64,000 nucleotides of DNA from Pachyseris speciosa (taxonomy: Eukaryota > Cnidaria > Anthozoa > Scleractinia > Pachyseridae), in assembly GCA_016490735.1 (NCBI GenBank), contig JAEMWC010000756.1:40001-104000 (forward strand), written 5' to 3'. The notes below the pieces were generated by a model that was given only the letters and a program-made list of their open reading frames with translations, made no database searches and had not been told where the DNA came from. Positions 12,185 through 22,641 of the stretch are shown here, piece after piece (the stretch's first letter is position 1; every line of letters begins with the position of its first letter). The position numbers and the translations under genes are program-made.

Positions 12185-13215
12185 TTAAGAAGGGTTATAT
12201 AATGGACCCGAGGGAGCTAAGATAGTGTCATAGATTCTGGCTAATTCGAACCCATTGTCTCTGTTCAAGGAGGGCTTACGTAATTTTATCTCAATTGCCT
12301 CCCTTATGCGGCGTTTGAAAGTGTTACTTTCCGTGGCAAGAACTTTTGTTTTACTGGAATCCACCGAATGACCTGTGAGGTGGCAATGTTCACGAACAGC
12401 TGACGAGTTTGTAGAAAGATGTTCCTTTACTCGAGTTTCCAATAAACGAGACGTTTCGCCCACATAGTCTTTGTCACATTGTTCGCAATGGATATGATAG
12501 ACTGTTCCACACTTTCTAAGATTTTCCGTTTTGTCCTTAACCCGAACTAGTTGTGATCTTAAGGAATTGAAAGGCTTGTGTACAAGTGTTATCTCGTGTG
12601 ATTTGAATGCTCTTTGGAGGCGTTCCGAAATGCCCTTGATGTATGGCATTGAAGCATAAATTCTCTTCTCATTAACAGATTCTTCGGGATCTCTCGAGGC
12701 CGATCCAGTGCTCGGTATTGTTAGCATCCAATCAGGATAATTATTGGCTTTCAAGGCTTCCTTAACGTGTTGAATTTCCTTAACTTTGTCGACTTCTTCG
12801 GACACCAAGGTGTGAGCTCGGAGTAGTAAAGTGTTAACTACAGCTTTTTTATGTTGTAAGTGGTGGTTGGAATGAAAATTCAGATATTGATCGGTGTGAG
12901 TCGGTTTCCGGTATACAGTGACCTTCGTTGAGCCATCCCGTTCACGTGAAGGCAGGTGTCAAGAAACGGGATTTTGCCATTCTTTTCTTCCTCTGAAGTG
13001 AACTGGATGTGTGGATTGATGGAATTAAGATGATCGGAAAAAGAGCTCACTGCGTATTCATGAATTTTGGTCATCGTGTCGTCAACATATCGATACCACA
13101 TAGCTGGCGGGGTAGGTGCGGTGTCCAATGCTCTGCTCTCAAAGTGTTCCATATAAAGATTGGCACCTACCCCGCCAGCTATGTGGTATCGATATGTTGA
13201 CGACACGATGACCAA
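12185..13215 (-). pseudogene. Penelope RT/GIY-YIG copy, minus strand, broken
   Basis: Same protein as the plus-strand copy at 13160-14098. The frame is lost between about 12810 and 12880: an open stretch from YVDDT to SLYTGNR stops and then continues in another frame with SEEVDKVKEIQHV and the GIY-YIG domain. The downstream 207 codons are intact and nearly identical to the other copy, so the two arms are of similar age. Confidence 0.75.
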
Positions 13216-14098
13216 AATTCATGAATACGCAGTGAGCTCTTTTTCCGATCATCTTAATTCCATCAATCCACACATCCAGTTCACTTCAGAGGAAGAAAAG
13301 AATGGCAAAATCCCGTTTCTTGAAACCTGCCTTCACGTGAACGAGGATGGCTCAACGAAGGTCACTGTATACCGGAAACCGACTCACACCGATCAATATC
13401 TGAATTTTCATTCCAACCACCACTTACAACATAAAAGAGCTGTAGTTAACACTTTACTACTCCGAGCTCACACCTTGGTGTCCGAAGAAGTCGACAAAGT
13501 TAAGGAAATTCAACACGTTAAGGAAGCCTTGAAAGCCAATAATTATCCTGATTGGATGCTAACAATACCGAGCACTGGATCGGCCTCGAGAGATCCCGAA
13601 GAATCTGTTAATGAGAAGAGAATTTATGCTTCAATGCCATACATCAAGGGCATTTCGGAACGCCTCCAAAGAGCATTCAAATCACACGAGATAACACTTG
13701 TACACAAGCCTTTCAATTCCTTAAGATCACAACTAGTTCGGGTTAAGGACAAAACGGAAAATCTTAGAAAGTGTGGAACAGTCTATCATATCCATTGCGA
13801 ACAATGTGACAAAGACTATGTGGGCGAAACGTCTCGTTTATTGGAAACTCGAGTAAAGGAACATCTTTCTACAAACTCGTCAGCTGTTCGTGAACATTGC
13901 CACCTCACAGGTCATTCGGTGGATTCCAGTAAAACAAAAGTTCTTGCCACGGAAAGTAACACTTTCAAACGCCGCATAAGGGAGGCAATTGAGATAAAAT
14001 TACGTAAGCCCTCCTTGAACAGAGACAATGGGTTCGAATTAGCCAGAATCTATGACACTATCTTAGCTCCCTCGGGTCCATTATATAACCCTTCTTAA
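13160..14098 (+). CDS. Penelope-like reverse transcriptase (C-terminal part) with GIY-YIG endonuclease
   Basis: An open frame of about 310 codons. Near its start is WYRYVDDT, motif C of the reverse transcriptase palm with the catalytic aspartates. A thumb/linker follows, and then a GIY-YIG-type endonuclease: VYHIHC.QCDKDYVGETSR..ETRVKEHL, then HCHLTGHSVD and the conserved late segment TFKRRIREAIEIKLRKPSLNRD. The N-terminal RT motifs (fingers, motifs A and B) are missing because the copy is 5'-truncated at the dimer centre. There is no proper start codon, so it is unlikely to make a protein. It identifies the element family with high confidence. Confidence 0.85.
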   Translation: MAPTPPAMWYRYVDDTMTKIHEYAVSSFSDHLNSINPHIQFTSEEEKNGKIPFLETCLHVNEDGSTKVTVYRKPTHTDQYLNFHSNHHLQHKRAVVNTLLLRAHTLVSEEVDKVKEIQHVKEALKANNYPDWMLTIPSTGSASRDPEESVNEKRIYASMPYIKGISERLQRAFKSHEITLVHKPFNSLRSQLVRVKDKTENLRKCGTVYHIHCEQCDKDYVGETSRLLETRVKEHLSTNSSAVREHCHLTGHSVDSSKTKVLATESNTFKRRIREAIEIKLRKPSLNRDNGFELARIYDTILAPSGPLYNPS

Positions 14099-14718
14099 CT
14101 TTCAAATTTACATTGTGGCTGACGAAGTTCGGTTGATCCGAACGAAATATTCCACTTTTTTAAGTCTTTTAATTGTGCTCTGAGTACAGGAAAAATTTTT
14201 ATATTTTTTTACGTTTTAAAAACTTTTTAATTGTTTCCAGACCCTTTGAATGTTGACAACAAACGGCCATCATCGGCGGTTTCTCTCAGAAACAGTAAAC
14301 ATTTACAGTAACAGACTAAACAAGGTAGGCAAGAATCCTTTCCTCAAATAACTTCTTCCACCAATGATGTGTACGACCAAGTTTTCTTATTGATCTTCTT
14401 CGTCGAATCAATCTACCGTTTTACGTGTTGCATTCAAGTCATTCGAGCGAGTGAAGTATGTATTGTAACTTGTTGTCGTTGTCTAGAAATAAAAAGGTAA
14501 CATAACAGCATTCCATGACACTCGAAAGGAGCAATAACAGGCAGCACGAAAGGAGAATCGAAGTGCTTAGCAGAATTCTTTTCTTGTACTCGGCCATTTT
14601 GTTTGTGATTCAGTTGTCCCGGGTGCGAAATTTTGCTTGTAAACCCTGGCTATCTTTGACCCTCCTGCAAGGGTAACCCTAGCACTAGGGTTACTCGCCC
14701 TCCTTGTAAACAGGGCCT

Positions 14719-15558
14719 TAAACTGACCGTAGCATAGGCGGCCTATTATTAACCCTTCAAGTTATTATCCCACTGCGGTCTCCGAACACGTCTTTGCCAG
14801 TGATCATGCTATCAATGATCAGATCCTGATACCTCTCGAACAGTTGTATACCAAACGAGATTCCATAAGAAAAGCTCGTGAGGCCGCATTTCTTATTCAG
14901 TTAGGTAAAACATTAGAACCTGAAACCGTGATAAAATTTAATGTTCAGTTTTTCTGGCTTTCTTCTAACTCTTTTTCTGTATTATTCAAAACTTAGATCA
15001 TTTTAGTTGCCTTGTTATTTTCCTGTAGCTTTGACACATCACGTACTATTTCATGTCATTCTCCGGTAAATATAAATACCATATAAACTCGCGTTTTCCT
15101 TCAATAAACCTGAATGAAGGCTGGTGTTGGCCAGCCGAAATATCGTATTTACACCTTTACACGTTGTTTGACCAGTCCTTGCAGTATTTTCTTACTGTTT
15201 TATTATTTTTTTACTGGTCCGGATCTATCTTCGATCCAACGTAGAGCAAGTTTGATCGTTCATGGTTTTTGCAGTGGTTTTTATAACCTTAAATATTTCT
15301 GGTTCTAATTACATAAATGTGTTGTCGACTACAGGTGTTTTCCGTTTATTTGTTTTCAATACTCAACAACCTGACAGAAATGTTGCATAAACAATTAGCT
15401 AGCATAGTTTCAGCGCTTAGTGCAAATACTAGCATATTTTTGGCATAATTTCAGAAAAATACTAGCACTGCCAGTGGCATATTATAAGCTTAACTTTTAG
15501 GGGCACAATCTGTCAATGCCTACAGCCGTGGGTGTTTATCTTCCATCTCCCACCCCCT
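14719..15558. other. Spacer, Penelope-like remnants
   Basis: No gene is supported. Sequence near 14750-15000 (peptides such as VFASDHAINDQ) and the segment GGCCAGCCGAAATATCGTATTTACACC near 15130 look like decayed retroelement tail. The latter resembles the centre of the palindrome at 8873-8990. Confidence 0.3.
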
Positions 15559-15706
15559 TACCCTGGGTACCAGAGGTATTTTTTGTTGTTGGCGTGATCT
15601 CTGTGAGAGGCGTCGCCGTCGTGGCGTTCGCGTTTCCGTTCGCCGTTAGCTTTAGAGGGATAATCGCTCCTCGCGAAAGAAAAATAAAACCCCTGGCACC
15701 CAGGGT
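15559..15706. mobile_element. Short MITE with TACCCTGGGT ends
   Basis: TACCCTGGGTACCAGAGGT on the left mirrors ACCCCTGGCACCCAGGGTA on the right. The interior is GC-rich and includes GGCGTCGCCGTCGTGGCGTT. No convincing target duplication was seen. Confidence 0.6.
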
Positions 15707-15799
15707 ATACGTACCACGCCAAGTGCTGTAGCGATATAGTTAGCATTCTGTGCCCCTTGAACGGTATAATTTCTTTTTTGTTTCTGAATGTGACATTTA

Positions 15800-17135
15800 G
15801 GGCCTGTTTACATGGAGAGAGGGTGCCCCGGCTAGGAGGGTTGAAACATACAGTGGAACCCCGCCATACGACCACCCTGTTAATACGACCACATTTTTGT
15901 GGTCCGAACAAAAGTCCACTCATTTTCTTATCTGAAAACCCCGTTAATCCGACCACCCCGTTATTACGACCAACGACACCTTTTGGAGTCCTCAGTCGTT
16001 ATTTTCTTTATAAAATTACCCCGTTAATACGACCAGTCAAAATGCTTGGTGGGGCTGCTGAATGAAAACAGACACAATCTGACAAACAATAACGCATTAC
16101 AGTACTAATATTTTATTGAATGTTTTTAGGCAAAGGTGTTAGTGGTTAGCATGACATCCGGTAAATTGCAGTGTTCAATAAAAAGGATGCATGAATAAAT
16201 AATACAAAAGATCTGAAAGACTTCACTTTGCAGCATTTCGAGGCTCTCAAAGTTATTTTGCCTTCTTGTTTCTGCTGCCTTCCACTGTGGCTGTGAAACT
16301 GTACATGTGTGAAAGTGTTGTAAGCTACAAAATAGAAAACGGCTCTTCGAGACATTTCACAAGCCCTTTCCTTTCATAACAAGGAACTGAAAGAAGTCAG
16401 TGTTTTGTTTCTTATTACTCGGTTTCGTTTACTGTTACATTGTTGAGTTGCATTTAATTGCGGTTGTAAGGTTGTTAATTAACTGCAAAAAGGTTGATTT
16501 ATAGCGGATTAAAGGTATACATATAGTAGAATGTAGGTTGAAAGCATTTTGCACCATAATTTGACCCTACCCCGTTCATGCGACCACCCTGTTAATACGA
16601 CCAAATTTCCACGGCCCGAAGGTGGTCGTATTAACGGGGTTCCACTGTAGTCCGCCTTTACATGCAACTTACCTAAGCGGGATAGTCAGTGGGCTATCTT
16701 TTGAGCGGTCGCTAAAAAGGCAGGTCAAACAAGATGGCGGACAAAAGAAAATTTCAACAGTAAGTTCAATTTTTTGATCGCTGGTTCCGTTAGCGGCCGC
16801 TTTTTAGTGTGTAGGGTCGTTATTTTGCACGCTGGTAATTGACTGTTGTCACTAGAGGCAGTTAACTTGGAATATAACGCTGCTGTCACGGTCTTCTCAC
16901 CTCGGTTAGCCGGGACAGCCCGGCACGAACGAACCGTTTACACGGCAAAAAGCTAGCCCGCCTAGAAGGGTGCCCCGGGCAAGTAGACAGGGTGCCCCGG
17001 CGCGGGAAGGCGGGCTACTCTGTCTAGCATGTAAACGCTTCAGTGCGTTTTTAATTTCTAAAGAAACGTATGAAAAGTTGGCCCTCCCAGAGTAGCTCGG
17101 TTAGCTTGGGCACCCTCCTCCATGTAAACAGGCTC
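15800..17135. mobile_element. MITE with TTA duplication, host of a nested pogo-like element
   Basis: GGGCCTGTTTACATGGAG and CTCCATGTAAACAGGCTC are inverted terminal copies, with TTA outside each (15797-15799 and 17136-17138). Subterminal GGGTGCCCCGG motifs occur on both sides. The element was interrupted by the TA-flanked element at 15851-16647. Confidence 0.75.
15851..16647. mobile_element. Pogo/Tigger-like non-autonomous element
   Basis: It starts CAGTGGAACCCCG and ends CGGGGTTCCACTG, with TA on both outer sides (15849-15850 and 16648-16649), the mark of Tc1/mariner-class insertion. Several copies of GTTAATACGACCACCC and its inverse lie near each end. The 797-bp interior has no transposase. 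The terminal motif is of the kind seen in pogo/Tigger elements (family knowledge). Confidence 0.8.
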
Positions 17136-17270
17136 TTAGACTATAGATATTGGTTTCGTCTCGCAGTTGTTGACCTCGTGAACGGAAAAAGAAAGGGGTC
17201 TGGTAACTGGGCAAGTGGGAAAGCCAAAATACTTCCGGTAATTACCATATCTTCCCAATAAGTAGCGTAA

Positions 17271-18218
17271 AAGCTCTATCATGCCCCCGGGGGTTTATTT
17301 AATTTCAGGCCTCATTAACAGGGGAGTTATTAGAGAGGGGGGCTCATAGAGAGGGAGAGCTTATTTCAAATCTTAACCACGCCTTTTTCGTCTTCAAATA
17401 GTTTTTGTACAAAACTCAAACAATTGCATTCAGTGAAACTTTATTATTTAATAAAGAGCAGCAAACAGTATTATGTGTGTGAGTGTATATTTGTTAAAAA
17501 ACAAACCGATTGGGCCGCATGAAGTGGATTTCGTAATTAAGAGCGAATAGGAGGGACAAATTATATTTACAAAATCTCGTGTCCTAAAAGTGGGTAGGCC
17601 TATCCCGATTGTGATCGGCAACTTTTGAGCAACTTTTAACGTTTGGAGTGACTTTTTGCATTTATAGCAACCTGAAGCAATTTTTGCCTTTCTGAGCAAC
17701 TTTTGAGCAAAATATAGGTTAACAGCACACATCAAACACGACAAAGTGAACAATTTCATAGAAATGGTCAATTTATGCGAAATAATTGAATGTCATCTTC
17801 GTACTGAGCAAATAACTTGTCACGTGGCAACGTTTCGCAGACCTATAGTTGGTTTGCAACCATTCTCTAGAGACACAGATAACAATGGTAAAACAAAGAA
17901 ATGCCGGTGGACGAACAAAAGGAGCTAATGAGAGATCTGTTGTTTACATCTACCAGCCAGCATGGCGTCGATGACGTAACGTGCAAACAAGCAATTTTGG
18001 TTGCAACTTTTGAAATTTACGTAGCAACCGTTTTGGAGTTTTGGCATTTTTCTCGCAACCTTTTGGCATTGCAATGAGCAACTTTTCGGCATTTTACGAG
18101 CACAATCGGGACAGGCCTAAAAGTGGGGGAGGGGGGCTATTTCAAAAACCGACTTCCAAACAGGGGGCTTAACAGAGAGGGGATTAATAGAGACGGGGGC
18201 CTTAATAGAGCTTTTAAG
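17271..18218. mobile_element. Inverted-repeat element with nested hAT-like MITE
   Basis: AAAAGCTCTATCATGCCCCC near 17271 mirrors GGGGGCCTTAATAGAGCTTTT near 18215. GAGAGGGG/TTAATAGAG motifs are repeated just inside. It surrounds the element at 17595-18119. The exact ends and the target duplication (possibly TAA/TTA) are uncertain. Confidence 0.55.
17595..18119. mobile_element. hAT-like MITE, 8-bp target duplication
   Basis: TAGGCCTATCCCGATTGTG and CACAATCGGGACAGGCCTA form the inverted ends. AAAGTGGG flanks both sides (17587-17594 and 18120-18127). An 8-bp duplication fits hAT elements. The interior carries repeated GAGCAACTTTTGG-type motifs on both strands and no coding frame. Confidence 0.75.
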
Positions 18219-18524
18219 GTAAACATAACTTGAGTTTGCAATTATTCTAAGCGATTGAAGTTCAACTAAGAAACAAGGCTTACAAGAGTGCCGCCTGTCA
18301 GACTTGATATAAGTAATTAGTTTCTAAGAACTTACCGAGCGAGCACGATCTCCATACCAGTTTTAGGTGAAAGCAAGGGTACGGTAAGTAGTTTATAGCC
18401 CGGAAAAACCTTCTAAAGGGCAAACTCGTTCCCAGGGCTTTTGTCGGTGGTCCAAACTTCATTATACCGGACTTTGAATTAACAATACACATTACAAATA
18501 TGAGAATGTTTATATGAAAAACAT

Positions 18525-18830
18525 ATATTTGAACTACGGATAAATGATTGAATATGTGACTGACCATCGCAGTTATGAACACTACTTAAGCAGAAGTGAA
18601 AATAAAGCCTTCATCTAGGAAAAAAATTCAGGCTTGTACGGGATTCGAACTCACGACCTCTGCGATACCGGTGCAGCGCTTTACCGACTGAGTTGACAAG
18701 CCATCTGGGAGCTGGTCGTTTAGTTGGTTCGTAATATACCCGTGAGTGATGAACATGTGAGAATGAATATATGAAAATCATATATTTGAACTGCAGATTA
18801 ATGATTGAATATGTGAATGATAATCGCAGA
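18525..18830 (-). repeat. tRNA-derived SINE (family 1)
   Basis: On the minus strand, 18702-18631 folds as a tRNA-like head: the acceptor halves GGCTTGT and ACAAGCC pair perfectly, with an A-box-like ACTCAGTCGGT and a B-box GAGTTCGAATCCC. It is preceded and followed by two copies of an approximately 50-bp AT-rich unit ending GATxATCGCAG (18525-18573, 18780-18828). Other copies lie at 31627-31855 and around the Polinton. The many copies argue against a functional tRNA gene. Confidence 0.8.
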
Positions 18831-18916
18831 GTCTAGTAAATCAAAACCACTCTAGTTTTTTGGTATTTGTGGTTTACAAGTCACGCAAGTATCACGCAAA
18901 TAAAAAATAAAATCAC

Positions 18917-19073
18917 TAGCCTGCGTAGCAAGCGTTTCCGAGCAAAGAAAGACTTTAGAAGTTTTACTTTTTTTGCTCTCGCCCCATTTTCGCGCGGACA
19001 AAACATCGAAAAATCCCTTTTCTCGGTCTCTTTGCTAGGAAACCACACGGAAAACCGCTTGCTATGCAGGCTA
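18917..19073. mobile_element. Short MITE, same family as 6081-6195
   Basis: TAGCCTGCGTAGCAAGCG mirrors CGCTTGCTATGCAGGCTA. It is flanked by a 9-bp duplication with one mismatch (TAAAATCAC at 18908-18916, TAAAATTAC at 19074-19082). Confidence 0.75.
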
Positions 19074-19082
19074 TAAAATTAC

Positions 19083-19914
19083 TGACTATTCAGTAAATGA
19101 AGTCAAGAAATTGAGATATTATAGAAGAGTAATAAACAAGCAACGTGTCCAAGTTTCAGGGCTGTGCTATATTCCGAAATCCAGTGGAAACAGCTGAATT
19201 TTAGTTTGGCTCTCTCAAGACATTTTTTCTCTCTGCTTCACTTGAAAACATTCGTATAGACACTTCACTTAACATATTTGTTATTCAGAACTCGAAAACA
19301 CGAGGCGAATCGATATTTTCGTGTACGTGACATGTCTCTCACAAACAATCCAGATAACACGCATTGTGGAAAACTTCCAAATTCAAACTGCAAGGTAGCA
19401 CATTATAATTTGGCATGTTGAGAGAATACCACTGAAGAGACCAGCCGTTTTTCGAGGAGGCGAAGGGGAAGATCAGATTCGCAATTCCCGTGAAAAGAAG
19501 CTAAAACCACTAAATTTTCCTTTTGTAAAGAAATAACTCGGGAGTAACTCGGCAAAGGCCTACAACAACTGGCCGGGTCTACAACTCACCAAGGCATATC
19601 TTTCAGGCAATGGGAAAGAATTGTGATCAGTTGTCAGTACCGTTATGATCTCACTTATGAGCGTCCTTTAACAAAATAGAAGATAGCTTGACAAATATTT
19701 TGAAGACATGTTTATTGACGCAGCTGGGTTTTGGCTAACAAGTGACGTATTCATTGATTTATTCGTCTTTACGGCCTTTACAGTAACCGTTTTACACCAT
19801 TATTTTTAAACCAGTTGCCCTTCACAAGAAATCATCATACTTTAATCAGTTAAATCGATTTTAAAAACTAGTCAGTCTACTTCTGCTAAAGCGGGAAATT
19901 ACGGAAGTAAGCCT
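19083..19914. other. Spacer downstream of the secreted-protein gene
   Basis: No coding region is supported. It presumably contains the 3' UTR of the minus-strand gene that ends at 19915. Confidence 0.4.
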
Positions 19915-21411
19915 TTAGCGAACTCCAATGGCCGTGGCGTGAAAGCCATACTTGGTCCAGCGGTTGCTAGAAGTGTAGCAGCCGCACCCCCCAAAGTGCA
20001 GCTCGGTCAGGAAAAAGAACTCGTTCGGCATCATGCGATCAGGGTTGGTGATTGGGAGGGCCTTTGCACGCCAGTTCACCGCGACACCAGTGCGTTCATA
20101 AACCAAGTTTGAGCCATGGTAACTACTTGGGGGTTGGAGATTGTGGTTTGGCAAAAACGCAAACAGGCTGTTGGGATTGGCATCACAATTCCTAAACTGG
20201 ATTGTGTGCCCGTTGGATTTGAAGCCTTGGTAGTTTCTGTTCCTTGCGGCTGAGTTTGGAATGATGCCAAGGAAGATGTATTCCTTCATGTGGCCGTTCT
20301 GTACTCCAGTGTAACCTGCGAAGCTGTTGACCAACACTTTAAAGTCAGTGCTAGCGAAATTTGGATGAGGCTGGATCAGAGTGAAAAACTCGCTGCGGCC
20401 AACTTTTTTCTGCAACTTCAGAAGGACGTTTTTCTTATCCCTGAAGAGAGCGTTGACAATTTGTTGTGCATCTGATCTTCTAGTGAGGCTACGAGGAAGG
20501 AAGGTGAAGCCGCCGCCAGAGATGGCCATCTCACAGTACACCTCAATGGAATCAGCATTTGGCAATGGTCGGATCTTATACACGCCACTCACTGCCGCAG
20601 GTTCATGGTGTTTAAGTTCGCCACAGGTCCGATAAAGCTAAATATACAATCAATGAAACTGATTTAGGAGCTACAAAATTTATTTCCAACAACCATGAAA
20701 TTAATTAAGAGCAATCTTCATGTAAACTCGCACTCTGAGGATCAAATGATGAAGTGCCTCAGTATTAAGAAGGGTCCAGTGTGATGGGAATATCAAGGTC
20801 AGCTGCTCCCCTGAGAGGTATGACATCATCTGCGTTTGAAATTGCAAAGAGCGATGACTTTATACACATTAGGTATCCATGCATGTTTCGTAACTTTTTC
20901 TTTAGCAAAGTTTGCCGGGTGGTGTGCTGGATCTACCGGTGACCGATCGGAATAGGACCCTTGTAACTTAAGAAAAGACTGGTACAATAAAGCTTCAGTG
21001 TTGTCTCTACTGCGTTCTCAAGGATATTGATATTTGAACCGCCGCCATCAAGGAATTCGAAGGTCGTTTTTGTCGGATTGAAATTGATTTAATTGTAAGT
21101 GAAGAGTTTCTGTTTTCGAGTTCGAATGACCCCTGGTAATCTGTGTTTTTATGATACGATGAGTCTGGTTACAAAATAAAATTGAAAAACTAGAAAAATG
21201 CCTTTGAAAACTTCACCTTACGAAAATACGAAAGAATGAATCCCCTCGTTTCAATACTCGATTGCTCTAATTGGTTAAGCTGTTAACAAGAAACAAGTTA
21301 ATGTTTGCGTCATGCACTTACATATTTGGAGTCACAGTTACGGCACGCATGAGTAGTACTCCATGCTGTAAAAGCCGCCCACACGACCACAAATAATACT
21401 GAGTAATTCAT
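19915..21411 (-). CDS. Secreted protein with fibrinogen-like N-terminal motif, coral skeletal-matrix type
   Basis: Two exons are clear. Exon 1 (21411-21322) encodes 30 codons: a short N-terminus, a hydrophobic core (VLFVVVWAAF) typical of a signal peptide, then a Cys pair, ending at donor GTAAGT. Exon 2 (20637-19915) follows a TTTAG acceptor in phase 0 and runs 240 codons to the stop, giving about 270 residues. It starts RTCGELK, then SGVYKIRP...IEVYCEM..GGGFTFLP, the hallmark opening of fibrinogen-related domains, but the second half (NGHTIQFRNC, FFFLTELHFGGCGCYTSS, GFHATAIGVR) is not a standard fibrinogen lobe. From memory it resembles the 'uncharacterized skeletal organic matrix protein 5'-like family of corals. 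The product is probably extracellular. Intron 1 is 684 bp. Further small exons cannot be excluded. Confidence 0.75.
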
Positions 21412-22574
21412 AGCTGAAAACGAAGAAAACAAGAAAAATAGTTACGGCAAAACGTTGTTGAAAAGAACCAGTTCTCTTCCGAAAATCGTTGTTGTGTAAT
21501 ACACATGTTGTTGTAATTCGTCGTCTCTACGGCGTGAGAGCAAATAAGCGGCAATTGATATTTCCCTGGATGTTAGCAAACGTGCTCACATTCAGCAAAT
21601 TAAGCTGTGTGTCAACCACTTGGTTAGCGCTGATTATTCAGTGTAAAAAAAGGAGTAAATTTAACTAAGAAAATCAGAGGGGTCAAGTAAAACAACGAAT
21701 GCTGTACTATATGCAGCCACGGTACAATATAAAGAAAAAGTTCACATGCTAGAGGCTATACAGTTCAATAATAATAGAAGTCTTGATAAAGGAATTCAGG
21801 ATATGCCATCCTTCGATTCGGCTGTGCGATTCCCTGCGCAATTTGCCTTTTTTCAAACGCGTCGAACACCACTCGGTGATCAGCCTGTGAGCTACGACAG
21901 AAATTTAACCCTCAAGAACACGATTCCGAAACCTTTTACGGGGCTCTTTCAGTTCTAATCGCTGTTTCTATTGTGATGTCAAACTTGGCACAGGTAAAAA
22001 ACATATCAAAGAAATCTGCTAAAAGTAACTTATAGCTCAGAAACGGCTAAAACAGTCACAGCCTCACAGCTGCTTTTGTGCCCTAACTACATCTTCTACC
22101 TATGAGGCTAGGACAGCCACCCGCCGAAATAGAAAGCTTGATCTTTTAAGCAAGGACGTCAACCATGCACGGCAACGAAAACTACTTCTCAAAATATAAA
22201 TGCACGTTACTGCAACTAGTCTTTCAATTTGTACAAAGTAGGTGAACCATCCAGGAAGTAAATTGGTAGGATGGCAGAGGGTGGAAGTTAAAAGAAAATT
22301 GCCATGTAACCCACCAGAACCCACCTATTTTCCTTGCAATAGAACCGTACCACTAACATTTCGTTGTAACTTATTTTAAATACCTTATTACAGGGTTTGA
22401 CCTCACTCAGCTGTGAATCGTTGAATCGGCCTTCACAACTTTCCTTGTTGGTGTCCTCACAACTAATTTTTCGTGGTCAGATTTATCGCTTAAATATCTT
22501 TGCAAAATTTTCAAACGTGATTCAAGCCACGAGAAAAAAGGAAAAAGTAAAATCACTGATTGACGTCACTCTAT
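21412..22574. other. Upstream spacer between the secreted gene and the ISL2EU element
   Basis: It must hold the promoter of the minus-strand secreted gene, but I see no distinctive motif. No coding region is supported on either strand. Confidence 0.4.
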
Positions 22575-22641
22575 AGAGTCCTAAAGCGATGACGTCACGT
22601 TGCCATGGCGCTTAAAATTTCAGTTCCAAACAAACTTCAAA

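Larger units (their letters stand above)
12023..14220. mobile_element. Head-to-head Penelope-like element pair
   Basis: Two 5'-truncated copies of one Penelope-like retroelement face each other around a centre near 13115-13167. Each arm runs from the reverse transcriptase YVDD motif through a GIY-YIG endonuclease to a shared 3' tail (AACGAAATATTCCAC...). The 13-mer AACTTTTTAATTG lies outside both ends (12010-12022 and 14221-14233) and reads as the target duplication. Inverted dimers of this kind are known for Penelope elements. It is inserted in the middle of the MITE at 11828-14718. Confidence 0.8.
11828..14718. mobile_element. Inverted-repeat element split by a Penelope insertion
   Basis: The ends GCCTTGTTTACAAGCAGG and CCTCCTTGTAAACAGGGCCT are inverted relatives, and TAA lies outside both (825-827 and 719-721 of the respective thousands). 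Just inside, both ends carry copies of AGGGTTACCCTAGC. The original MITE is about 0.7 kb; the remainder is the Penelope pair at 12023-14220. The terminal motif resembles that of the element at 15800-17135, so both may belong to one PIF/Harbinger-like group (inference). Confidence 0.6.

Noticed and set aside
18631..18702. Cloverleaf-like tRNA on the minus strand
   Set aside because: The acceptor stem is perfect, but the same head occurs at 31627-31855 and at the Polinton borders with the same AT-rich tail, the base before the anticodon is not T, and no isolated tRNA gene is suggested. Called a SINE.
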